From contig NZ_BOPO01000055.1 in the NCBI RefSeq assembly GCF_017312725.1, positions 186,001 through 250,000 of the forward strand: a stretch of DNA of 64,000 bases, in the 5' to 3' direction. Positions 51,438 through 58,949 of the stretch are shown here, one piece after another. The notes below the pieces were generated by a model. The model searched no databases and was not told the origin of the DNA. It saw only the letters and a list, made by a program, of their open reading frames with translations. Made by a program: the position numbers and the translations under genes. The DNA comes from Actinocatenispora comari. Lineage in GTDB: Bacteria > Actinomycetota > Actinomycetes > Mycobacteriales > Micromonosporaceae. The first letter of the stretch is position 1. Each line of letters opens with the position of its first letter.

Positions 51438-51827
51438 CGCCACCGTCTCGCCCCAGCTCGACTGGACCCCGACACGACGTCCGACACGGACCAGGCAGTC
51501 CGGAGGGCGGCGAAGCCCTGGACGCGTGATGCTGTCAACGTGACGATCGCCGCGGCGCGTCGCCCCTGGCCGCACACGCAGCGCCTCCCGAGCCGTTCGG
51601 GAACGGATCCGAGGCGCCCGTCCCGTCAGACCGTTGAGCAGCGCGGTCCCGGGCCCGGTGGGCAGTTCCGCCCGGGTTGAGGCTGTTCGGGCCACCGTGT
51701 ACGAGCTGCGTCGGCCCGGCGTCGCGATCAGATCAGGAATCGAGAAGCACCGACGGCCGTGAGCCCCGTAGCGTTCGATGCGGCGGCCGGCACGATGCCG
51801 GCCGGACACGTACGAAGGGCAAGGACC
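51438..51827. other. Gene-free stretch with a composite hairpin
   Basis: About 390 bp with no recognisable gene. At 51581-51617 a 7-bp outer stem (gcgcctc with gaggcgc) encloses a smaller ccgtt/aacgg stem; this could be a terminator. The ribosome site aagg lies before 51828. Confidence 0.4.
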
Positions 51828-52271
51828 ATGGCCGAGACCACCACCGGAACCGACGGCTTCTCCGCTGCCGAACGCGCCGCGATGAAGCAGCGCGCCGCCG
51901 AGCTGCGCGCCGAGGGCAGGAAGGGCGAGAAGAAGGCCGAGGGGCTGCAGGCGGCGCTCGACGCGATCGCGAAGATGGCACCCGAGGACCGTGCGCTCGC
52001 CGAGCGCGTCCACGCCACGATCGCCGCCACCGCACCGGATCTGCTGCCGAAGACGTGGTACGGGATGCCCGCCTACACCAACGCCGACGGCAAGTTGATC
52101 GTCGCGTTCAAGAACTCCGGGAAGTTCGGCACCCGCTACTCGACGCTGGAGTTCCAGGACGCGGCGCGCCTGGACGACGGCGACATGTGGCCGGTGTCGT
52201 TCGCGCTGCTGCGCTGGAGCGCGGCGGTCGAGAAGAAGGTCGTCGAGGCGATCCGCACCGCCGTCTCCTGA
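51828..52271 (+). CDS. DUF1801-family protein
   Basis: A 147-aa soluble protein. The DUF1801 core is seen as LLPKTWYGMPAYTNADGKLI and VAFKNSGKFGTRYSTLEFQD, followed by DDGDMWPVSFAL. The N-terminal third is a charged helical region rich in Ala, Lys and Glu. The family includes YdhG-like proteins and putative iron chaperones, but its function is not established. The ATG at 51828 follows aagga. It stands next to a debris region and has no clear partner. Confidence 0.85.
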   Translation: MAETTTGTDGFSAAERAAMKQRAAELRAEGRKGEKKAEGLQAALDAIAKMAPEDRALAERVHATIAATAPDLLPKTWYGMPAYTNADGKLIVAFKNSGKFGTRYSTLEFQDAARLDDGDMWPVSFALLRWSAAVEKKVVEAIRTAVS

Positions 52272-52384
52272 CACCGCCAGCCACCAGCGCCGGGCCGGCG
52301 GCAGGCGGTGTAGCGCTTGTGGCCTGCTGGCGCGCCGAGTGTGGGCGATCGAGCAGGTGTCCGTCCGATGGCTTGGCGGGGTTG

Positions 52385-52538
52385 CAGTCCGACCAGTTCG
52401 AGGCACTCGGCGACCCGGTCGTGGATCGCCGCCCGGGTGCCGGATCGCCGCGCCCGCAGCGGTTCGAGCACGCTGTCGCGGATCCGCATCCGCGGATCGA
52501 GCTGGGAGCGCGGGTTCTGCAGCACGATCTGCATCCGG
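52385..52538 (-). pseudogene. Fragment copied from an oppF-like ATPase gene
   Basis: 154 bp align without gaps to 31658-31811 inside the OppF-like gene, with about six differences (~96% identity by eye). Read on the minus strand it encodes QIVLQNPRSQLDPRM and DSVLEPLRARRSGTRAAIHD, the Q-loop region. No Walker A or signature motif is present. The flanks (52272-52384 and 52539-52800) match nothing recognised. It is either a recent duplication from 31.7 kb or a relic of a close paralogue. Confidence 0.8.
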
Positions 52539-52800
52539 CCTTCGACCGATCCTGCACGATCGTTCTCCGCGGGCGGCGAGGCGCGTTGAAGCTCGACGGA
52601 ACCTCCCTGGGGCTGTCGCGCGCGCTCGCCTGCTTCCGCGCCCATCGGCCCACCGTCCACGACATCGAGTCACCCGAAGCCTGACCTCGACGGTACGGAG
52701 CGCGCCGGATCGGTTGTGGTGCGACGCGGGTGTCGGTGACGCAGCCGGGGGATGATTCAGGTCAGGGACCTGGCGGCTGCGGTCGGGAAGGTGAGCGAGG

Positions 52801-53364
52801 ATGGGGAAGGTGCTCTGGCACACGCCGTTGAGCCTGGACGGCTTCATCGCCGGCCCGGGCGACGACCTGGGGTGGGTCTTCGACGTCGATGGCGGGTCCG
52901 GCCAGACCGCCGAGGAGATCGTCCGATCGACGGGAGCGCTGCTGGTCGGCCGACGCACCCAGGATGTCGAGGACCGCGACCAACCGGGCTTCTACGGCGG
53001 CGCCTTCCGCGGACCGTTCTTCGTCCTGCGCCACGACCCGCCGGCGCAACCTCCCGTCGTGAAGGGCGTGACCGGCCAGTTCCTCGACACGGTGATCGAG
53101 GACGCGGTGGTACGGGCAAAGGAGGCCGCGGCTGGTGCGAATGTCGTCGTCCTCGGAGCCAACGTCGCTCGACAGTGCCTCGAGGCCGGGCTCGTGGACG
53201 AGATCATCGTGCACATCGCCCCGGTCCTCGTCGGCGGAGGTGTCCGCTCCTTCGAACGAACTGGTGGCGCCCCGATCCGGCTGCGGATGCTCTCCTCCCA
53301 GGTGGAGGGCGAGACCATGGTGTTGCGTTACGCCGTCGGCCAGCCACCAGAACACCGACGGTGA
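52801..53364 (+). CDS. Dihydrofolate reductase/RibD C-terminal family protein
   Basis: A 187-aa soluble protein of the RibD_C/DHFR-like superfamily. The opening is KVLWHTPLSLDGFIAGPGDD, and the NADPH-site block is GANVVVLGANVARQCLEAGL. The ending VDEIIVHIAPVLVGGGVRSF is typical of this group. It probably reduces a small molecule with NADPH; the substrate is unknown. True folate DHFR is unlikely, as the family is distinct. The ATG at 52801 follows ggaaggtgagcgagg. It is an intact gene between two debris segments. Confidence 0.87.
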   Translation: MGKVLWHTPLSLDGFIAGPGDDLGWVFDVDGGSGQTAEEIVRSTGALLVGRRTQDVEDRDQPGFYGGAFRGPFFVLRHDPPAQPPVVKGVTGQFLDTVIEDAVVRAKEAAAGANVVVLGANVARQCLEAGLVDEIIVHIAPVLVGGGVRSFERTGGAPIRLRMLSSQVEGETMVLRYAVGQPPEHRR

Positions 53365-53625
53365 ACCGAGTTCGGCGCCCGACACGGCTGAGCGGAGCGT
53401 GGAAGCGCTGATTGAGCCGGCGACCGCGGTGTTTTCGGCGCCCGGCGCGCGCTGGACGCTGGTGACCGACCTGGTCACGGCACTGGGTCGTCGACGTGGT
53501 TAGCTCGGCTCACCCGGGCCTCGGTGCGCCGCCGTCGATCGAGTGGGACGAACTCGGCCAACGCTGCCGCCAGCGCCCGCCCGCAGGTCTGTGGCTGACG
53601 GCCGAGCTGCGCAGACCGCGGTTCG

Positions 53626-53740
53626 TCACTCCTCGTACCGGTCGGCCACTTCGTCGCGGGACGCCCCAGAACGGGTAGCCGTCCCGGTCGAACCGTTCCA
53701 GCCCGAAGCGTTCGGCCCGCAGCGCCGAGCCGCCCCTGTG
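53626..53740 (-). pseudogene. Frameshifted C-terminal relic of an unknown protein
   Basis: The minus strand reads LRAERFGLERFDRDGYPFWG followed by VPR. After a one-base shift it continues DEVADRYEE and a TGA. The joined peptide is strongly coding-like with clean codon bias. The family is not recognised. Nothing upstream continues it. Confidence 0.4.
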
Positions 53741-53748
53741 TTCGATGC

Positions 53749-53848
53749 GCTGCGACTGGCCGACCAGGGCGGGATGCCGATCGCGTTCGGCACCGACCTG
53801 CTCGGCGCCACCGCGGTCATCCAGGCCGGGCAGGTTCGCCGAGCCTGA
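53749..53848 (+). pseudogene. Internally deleted remnant of the amidohydrolase gene
   Basis: 53749-53807 matches 49661-49719 with about four differences, and 53810-53848 is identical to 49935-49973 including the stop codon. The 213 bp between (71 codons) are missing, so the frame is kept: LRLADQGGMPIAFGTDLLG is joined to TAVIQAGQVRRA. The similarity continues for a further ~30 bp past the stop. Confidence 0.85.
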
Positions 53849-53962
53849 CCTCGAGCCCGCCATCTGTCCGGTGTGGAACCCGATGCCAATGCCGGTCGAC
53901 GCGTCAGCCGAAGCCGGGCGACCACGGCTGGCGCGACGTCGCACCCGTACGGCGGTTCGATG

Positions 53963-55360
53963 TCACCGCGGGATGGCCGCGGCATCGGGCTGCGCTGCCG
54001 ACAGCAGTACGCCGCGGGCGACCAGCCGGGCCCGCAGCTCGGCCAGATCAGCGTCGCGTGCCGAGCCACCGGTCGAAGCGGCCAGCGCCGCGGCGGTCCC
54101 GGCCGCCTCCCCGGTGGCGAAGCAGGTGGCGGTGATCCGCGCCGAGCCGTTGGCCTCGTGCGTACTGGACAGGCAGCGGCCGGCGACCAGCAGGTTGTCC
54201 AGGCCGGAGGCGACCAGGCAGCGGTACGGAATGTCGTAGCCGGCGTCGAGCTGGTCGGTGTGCGACAGGCTCGGGCGGTCGGCGGCGTGAATGTCGATCG
54301 GGAACGCCCCGCGCGCCACCGCGTCGTCGAAGTGCGCCGCGCCGAGCACGTCGTCGCGGGTCAGCGTGTACTCGCCGACGATGCGGCGGGACTCGCGCAC
54401 GCCGACCCGGTCGGCGACGGCCGCCACGTACGCCTGCGCGCCGCCCGGCACCCGCTGCCGGAACCAGTGCGCCACCTCCAGCACCTGCCGGGCCAGTACC
54501 GGCAGCGCATCGCCCGCCCATCCGGTGCCAGGCTCCCCGGCCGGGGTCCGGGTCAGGTTGATCACCGCCTCGCCTCGCCGGGGCCAGCCCGCCACGTGCA
54601 TCTCGTTGCGGGCGAACGAAAGCAGCCCTTCCTCGTGCCCGGCTCGCAGCAGCGTGGCGAAGCCCCACAGGTTGACGTGCTCGTCGTGGGCAGACCCGAT
54701 CACGTTGCCGGGACGCAGCTCCGCCGGATGCTGCCGGACGTACTCCAGCAGCGGCGCGAAGTCGATCCCGCCCAGCTTCAGGGTGAGCGAGGCCGGTTGA
54801 CGGCGCTGTCGGCTGTCGGTGTGTACCACCGCCCCGGCCAGGGCTGCGACCGCGGCGTCGCCGGTGCAGTCGACGACGACGCCGGCCCGCACGACTCGTT
54901 GCCCGGCCACACCCCAGGTCGCCACCTCCACAACCCGTCGGGTCGTGCTTGCGGGCTCGTTCGGCCCGGTCTGCTCGGTGATCGCGCCGGTCACGATCGT
55001 GTCCAGCCAGATCGTGACCCCGGCGTCGCCCAGCATGATCGCCTCGGCCAGGGCCAGTTCGGCGTGGTTGACCGGGGTGCGGGTGGCGGTGTAGCCGACA
55101 TCGTCGCGCACGTGGCCGGGCGTTCCGCCGTACTCGGCGAGCCGATCGACCAGCCGTTGGCCGAAGCCGGCGATCACCTGTCGACCCGCCACGTCGTGGA
55201 AGCCGGCGGAGTGTTCCAGCAGCTGCCAGGCCAGTGTGCCGCCGACCTGACCGGTCGATTCGACCAGCAGGGTCCGCGCGCCGGACTCGGCGGCGGCGCA
55301 GGCGGCGGCCACCCCGGCGGAGCCGGCGCCGGCCACCACCACGTCGTAGTGCTCGTGCAT
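53963..55360 (-). CDS. FAD-dependent oxidoreductase (FAD_oxidored family)
   Basis: A 465-aa flavoprotein. The N-terminal dinucleotide fold is DVVVAGAGSAGVAAACAAA, followed by the acidic end ESTGQVGGT. The central VVDCTGDAAVAALAGA and the C-terminal GLDNLLVAGRCLSSTHEANG, then FATGEAAGTAAALA, are the usual family blocks. No export signal was found, and the substrate is not evident. It is cotranscribed with the MFS gene upstream (10-bp gap) and shares a regulatory region with the lyase-LacI-DhaKL genes, so it probably oxidises the imported compound or an intermediate. Confidence 0.88.
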   Translation of the reverse strand: MHEHYDVVVAGAGSAGVAAACAAAESGARTLLVESTGQVGGTLAWQLLEHSAGFHDVAGRQVIAGFGQRLVDRLAEYGGTPGHVRDDVGYTATRTPVNHAELALAEAIMLGDAGVTIWLDTIVTGAITEQTGPNEPASTTRRVVEVATWGVAGQRVVRAGVVVDCTGDAAVAALAGAVVHTDSRQRRQPASLTLKLGGIDFAPLLEYVRQHPAELRPGNVIGSAHDEHVNLWGFATLLRAGHEEGLLSFARNEMHVAGWPRRGEAVINLTRTPAGEPGTGWAGDALPVLARQVLEVAHWFRQRVPGGAQAYVAAVADRVGVRESRRIVGEYTLTRDDVLGAAHFDDAVARGAFPIDIHAADRPSLSHTDQLDAGYDIPYRCLVASGLDNLLVAGRCLSSTHEANGSARITATCFATGEAAGTAAALAASTGGSARDADLAELRARLVARGVLLSAAQPDAAAIPR

Positions 55361-55370
55361 CGACAGCTCC

Positions 55371-56696
55371 TCAGATCGGCAGTCGGCGGCGCAGGACCAC
55401 GCCGTACATGGTTGCGGAGATCAGGCACAGCACCGCGGTGACGCCCAGCGCAATCGGGAAGCCGCCGAACTGATCCACGATGACACCGGTCACAACCGGC
55501 GCGCAGGCGCCGCCGAGGAAACCGCCGAAGTTCTGCACGCTGCCCATCGAGGCGACCAGCCGTGGCGTGCGCACCACGTTGGTGGCAAGCGTCCAGTAGA
55601 CGCCGGAGCTGAGGCTGTAGGTGAACATCCCGATGGTCAGCAGCACCACTGCGACCGCCTGACCGTGACTGAACGCGGTCGCGAACAGTGCCACCGCGGT
55701 CAGCAGCGCACCGGCGGCGATCGTGTACTTCCGAGCCCGCACCGGATCCATCCCGCGCACGATGAGTCGGTCCGAGATCCGGCCGCCGAGCAGCACCGCG
55801 ACCGCGCCGGCGATGTACGGCAGCGCGGCGAGCAGGCCGGCGTGCCCGATGGTGAAGTGCTGCGCGCTTTCCAGATAGGACGGCAGCCAGGTGATGTAGA
55901 ACCAGAACACGTACTGCAGGCAGAACGCACCGATCACCATCACCCAGGTGGTGGGATAGCGGAACAGGCTGGCCCACTCCCGGACGGTGGCCTTCTGCTC
56001 GGTGCCGACGGTGCTGGCGTCCTTGGTGATCTGACCGGCCCGGATGTAGTCCAGTTCGGTACGGCTGACGAACCGGCTGCGGCCCGGCTCCCGGTACAAC
56101 ACCAGCCAGCCGACGAGGGCGAGCAAGCCGAGCAAGCCCATCAGGACGAACATCATGGGCCAGCCGAACGCCAACATCAGTGCGGTCGCGATCGGTGGCG
56201 AGATGGCCAGCCCGACCTGGGTGGCGCTGATGTAGATGCCGGTGGCGAGCGCCTTCTCCCGGTCCGGGAACCAGGCGTCGGTGGCCTTCAGGGCGGCCGG
56301 GAACATCGGCGCCTCCGAGACGCCGAGCGCGGCGCGCAGTCCGACGAACATCCCGATCGAGCGGGCCAGCCCGGTCAGGATCGCCACCACCGACCAGGCG
56401 CCGGCCGCTATCGCCATCATGATCCGTGAGCCGAACCGGTCGATGGCCCACCCGGTCGGCAGGTTCATCACCGCGTACGGCCACACGAAGGCGGAGAGCA
56501 CCACGCCCATCTCGGTGGCGCTGATGCCGAGGTCGTGCCGGATCAGCGGGGCGGCCACCGACAGGTTGCCGCGGTCCAGATAGTTCGTGATGGTCAGCAC
56601 CGTGATCACACCGATCACGACCCAGCGGAAGTTGCGTCCCCTGGGTCGTCGCGGCTGGTCGACGCCGACGCCGGGGGAGACCTCGGTGGTCTGCAT
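55371..56696 (-). CDS. MFS transporter, anion:cation symporter-like
   Basis: A 441-aa membrane carrier with 12 predicted helices. Features of the ACS family (ExuT/GudP, sugar acids and related anions): TNYLDRGNLSVAAPLIRHDL in helix 1, WAIDRFGSRIMMAIAAGAWS between helices 2 and 3, and SEAPMFPAALKATDAWFPDR with EKALATGIYISATQVGLAIS near helix 4. The ATG at 56696 has gaggag eight bases upstream. It is the first gene of the leftward arm. Uptake of a hexuronate, aldarate or similar acid is the best guess. Confidence 0.9.
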   Translation of the reverse strand: MQTTEVSPGVGVDQPRRPRGRNFRWVVIGVITVLTITNYLDRGNLSVAAPLIRHDLGISATEMGVVLSAFVWPYAVMNLPTGWAIDRFGSRIMMAIAAGAWSVVAILTGLARSIGMFVGLRAALGVSEAPMFPAALKATDAWFPDREKALATGIYISATQVGLAISPPIATALMLAFGWPMMFVLMGLLGLLALVGWLVLYREPGRSRFVSRTELDYIRAGQITKDASTVGTEQKATVREWASLFRYPTTWVMVIGAFCLQYVFWFYITWLPSYLESAQHFTIGHAGLLAALPYIAGAVAVLLGGRISDRLIVRGMDPVRARKYTIAAGALLTAVALFATAFSHGQAVAVVLLTIGMFTYSLSSGVYWTLATNVVRTPRLVASMGSVQNFGGFLGGACAPVVTGVIVDQFGGFPIALGVTAVLCLISATMYGVVLRRRLPI

Positions 56697-56775
56697 GTCC
56701 GCGCTCCTCTGATCTGGCAATGTCACCGGTTTCACACCATGAACCCGGCAAAGGCCCATGTCAAGAGCGTGTTTC

Positions 56776-56789
56776 CCGTGTTGACACGG
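56776..56789. promoter_or_regulatory. Palindrome over the -35 box of the lyase promoter
   Basis: CCGTGT-TG-ACACGG is a perfect 14-bp palindrome that contains the TTGACA -35 box (56781-56786) of the rightward promoter. It is a candidate site for a second regulator or an extra LacI-type dimer. Confidence 0.45.
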
Positions 56790-56810
56790 CTTGGTCTCGC
56801 CGTGTATCCC
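56781..56810 (+). promoter_or_regulatory. Candidate promoter of the lyase-lacI-dhaKL operon
   Basis: The -35 is TTGACA (56781-56786), with a TATCCC-type -10 at 56805-56810 (18-bp spacing, weak match). The start of transcription would be about 56817, next to the operator at 56819. A facing -35 (TTGACA, 56759-56764 on the minus strand) could serve the MFS gene, but its -10 is poor. Confidence 0.4.
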
Positions 56811-56818
56811 TGGAAACG

Positions 56819-56834
56819 ATGTAACCGATGACAT
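56819..56834. promoter_or_regulatory. Candidate LacI-family operator
   Basis: ATGTAACCGATGACAT is an imperfect 16-bp palindrome (12 of 16 positions symmetric) with a central CG, the typical form of LacI-family sites. It lies at the predicted transcription start of an operon that contains a lacI-type gene. Confidence 0.5.
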
Positions 56835-56868
56835 CTGTGCATCGGCAACTCCGGCGAACAGGACCTCC

Positions 56869-57759
56869 ATGACGATCGATCTGCACGGAATCATCCCGCC
56901 CCTGGTCACGCCGTTCGATGCGGACGAACGCGTCGACGAGAACGCACTGCGCGCCGAGGTGCGCTACCACCTCGACCGCGGCGTGCACGGCCTGTGCGTG
57001 ACCGGCAGTACCGGCGACGGCCAGATGCTGTCCGCGGAGGACTCCGCGACCGTCGCCGCCGCGGCCGTCAAGGAGGTCGCCGGTCGGGTCCCGGTCATCT
57101 CCGGCATCATCCGCGACTCCACCGCAGAGGTCATCCGGTACGGCAACCTGCTGCGCGAGACCGGAGTCGACGCGCTGCAGGTCACGCCCGTGCACTACCT
57201 CTTCCAGCCGGACGAGGAGAACACCATCGCCTACTACCGGCGCATCAGCGAGGAGACCGGCCTGCCGGTGCTGATCTACAACGTCATTCCGTACGCGCTG
57301 ATCCCCGCCACGACGGTGGCTCGCATCCTGAACGAGGTGCCCGGTGTCATCGCCGTCAAGCAGTCCGGCGGCAACATCCATCAGCTGGCCGACCTGCTGC
57401 ACTACGCGCCCACCGGTGGCAAGGTGTTCACCGCCGTCGACGACCTGCTCTACCCCGGGTACCTACTGGGCGCGCAGGGGGCGATCTCGGCGACCCTGAC
57501 CGTGGTGCCGGAACTGTGCGTCGCCCAGTGGGATGCGGTCCAGCGCGGCGATCACGCCGAGGCCCTCGCGATCCACAACAAACTGCTGCCGGTCTGGCGG
57601 GCCATCGACGGCCCGAACATGACCGTCCGCATCAAGGCCGCGCTCGCCCTGCAGGGCCGCGATGGTGGCCACGGCCGAAGCCCACTGACCCCGGTCAGCG
57701 ACGTCGAGCGCGACACCATCCGGCAGGCGCTGACCAAGGCCGGCGTGGTGCAGCACTGA
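56869..57759 (+). CDS. Dihydrodipicolinate synthase/N-acetylneuraminate lyase-family aldolase
   Basis: A 296-aa TIM-barrel enzyme. The Schiff-base lysine is Lys164 in VIAVKQSGGN and the catalytic tyrosine is Tyr137 in LIYNVIPYAL. The substrate loop reads CVTGSTGDGQMLS, a version of the usual G-T-T-G-E. DapA itself is improbable, since the Glu of G-T-T-G-E and the lysine-pathway context are missing. It is more likely a catabolic aldolase or dehydratase that acts on a keto-sugar acid and may release pyruvate. The ATG at 56869 follows an aacagga ribosome site and starts a clean family alignment. Confidence 0.88.
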   Translation: MTIDLHGIIPPLVTPFDADERVDENALRAEVRYHLDRGVHGLCVTGSTGDGQMLSAEDSATVAAAAVKEVAGRVPVISGIIRDSTAEVIRYGNLLRETGVDALQVTPVHYLFQPDEENTIAYYRRISEETGLPVLIYNVIPYALIPATTVARILNEVPGVIAVKQSGGNIHQLADLLHYAPTGGKVFTAVDDLLYPGYLLGAQGAISATLTVVPELCVAQWDAVQRGDHAEALAIHNKLLPVWRAIDGPNMTVRIKAALALQGRDGGHGRSPLTPVSDVERDTIRQALTKAGVVQH

Positions 57760-57851
57760 CGGCCGCGGCGAAGCCCACGGCGGGATTCGCGACCGGCTCC
57801 GACGCCCGTACTCTGAAGGGTCGATCGCGACCGTCCACGAAGGAGCGACCA

Positions 57852-58949
57852 GTGACGAGCATCCGGGACGTGGCAAGGCACGCGCGCGTGTCCACCGCGA
57901 CGGTGGCCAGGGTGCTGTCCGGACGCACGCCGGTCAGCCCCGATCTGAAGGCCCGGGTCCAGCAAGCCGTCGAGGATCTGCGGTACGTGCCGAACGGGGT
58001 GGCGCGCAGCCTGTCCCGGGGCCGTACCTCGTTGCTCGGGCTGCTGGTGTCCGACATCGCCAACCCGTTCTCCGGCCAGGTCGCCCGCGGCCTGGAGGAC
58101 GAGGCGGCCAAGCACGGCTACCACGTGCTGGTGGGCAGCTCCGATTTCGAGCAGGACCGGGAGGACCAGCTGCTGGCCTCGTTCGCGGCCCGCACCGTGG
58201 ACGCGGTCGCGTTGGTGTCCGCCTCCGGTGCCACCGAGGCGATGCAGCGGCTGCTGGACACCGGGCTGCCGCTGGTGTTCGTGGACCGTCGGCCCGGCGA
58301 CGGGGTGAAGGCGCCGGTGATTCGCACCGACAACCTCAGCGCCGCGCACGACGCCGTGGCCCACCTGATCGAGCTGGGTCACCGGGACCTGGCGATGATC
58401 TCCGGGCCGACGACCCTGCCGACCGCATCCCAACGGCTGCAGGGATTCCGGACCGCGTGCGCGGAGGCGGGGTTGACCCTGCGCGAGGAGTGCGTCAGGC
58501 AAGGCTTCCTCGGCGTCGACGGCGGCTACCGGGCCGCCCGCGAGGTCCTGGCGCTCTCCCCGCGCCCGACCGCGCTGTTCTCGTTCAACAACATGCTGGC
58601 GGTGGGGGCACTGCGGGCCTTCCGAGAGGCCGGGGTCGCCATTCCCGGCGACGTCTCGCTGGTCACCTTCGACGACATGGACCTGTTCCCGTACGTCGAC
58701 CCGCCCATCACCGCGATCGCCCAGCCTGCTTACCACATCGGTGTGGAGGCCGCGCGGGCCCTGATCAACCTGCTGGCCGGCGACCGGTTCGTGCCGCGCG
58801 AGGTGGTGCTTCCCACCGAGTTTCGCCCCCGCGCATCCTGCGCGCCGCCACAGGGGAAGGACACCCCATCAAGAAGCTCCTCAACTCCCCAGCGGCGTTC
58901 GTCGACGAAACCCTCGCCGGCATCCTCCGCGCCCACCCCGAGCACCTGA
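57852..58949 (+). CDS. LacI-family transcriptional regulator
   Basis: A 365-aa repressor. The N-terminal helix-turn-helix and hinge are TSIRDVARHARVSTATVARV and EDLRYVPNGVARSLSRGRTS. The periplasmic-binding-like effector domain runs from ~60 to ~330 (LLGLLVSDIANPFSGQVARG; FVDRRPGDGV; VTFDDMDLF). The family end is near FRPRASCAPP. About 30 unrelated Ser/Pro/Thr-rich residues follow before the stop, because the frame runs ~80 bp into dhaK. The GTG start at 57852 follows aaggagcgacca. It probably controls the whole divergent cluster through the site at 56819. Confidence 0.9.
   Translation: MTSIRDVARHARVSTATVARVLSGRTPVSPDLKARVQQAVEDLRYVPNGVARSLSRGRTSLLGLLVSDIANPFSGQVARGLEDEAAKHGYHVLVGSSDFEQDREDQLLASFAARTVDAVALVSASGATEAMQRLLDTGLPLVFVDRRPGDGVKAPVIRTDNLSAAHDAVAHLIELGHRDLAMISGPTTLPTASQRLQGFRTACAEAGLTLREECVRQGFLGVDGGYRAAREVLALSPRPTALFSFNNMLAVGALRAFREAGVAIPGDVSLVTFDDMDLFPYVDPPITAIAQPAYHIGVEAARALINLLAGDRFVPREVVLPTEFRPRASCAPPQGKDTPSRSSSTPQRRSSTKPSPASSAPTPST

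Larger units (their letters stand above)
53365..53962. other. Decayed region between intact genes
   Basis: About 600 bp with at least two gene relics, the minus-strand C-terminus at 53626-53740 and the amidohydrolase remnant at 53749-53848. A short open frame at about 53399-53503 (+) reads IEPATAVFSAPGARWTLVTD and ends in TAG; it is coding-like but not recognised. No intact gene or promoter is evident. Confidence 0.5.

Noticed and set aside
48990-52958. A 1322-codon open frame on the minus strand across 49-53 kb
   Set aside because: It runs through several well-supported genes on the plus strand and has an unrecognisable composition. It is an artefact of GC-rich third positions.
52272-53962. 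Insertion sequence or transposon as the cause of the duplicated fragments
   Set aside because: No transposase, terminal inverted repeats or target duplications were seen around either fragment.
56869-57759. DapA (lysine biosynthesis)
   Set aside because: The substrate loop differs (GSTGDG in place of GTTGE), and the gene is in a LacI-controlled catabolic cluster.
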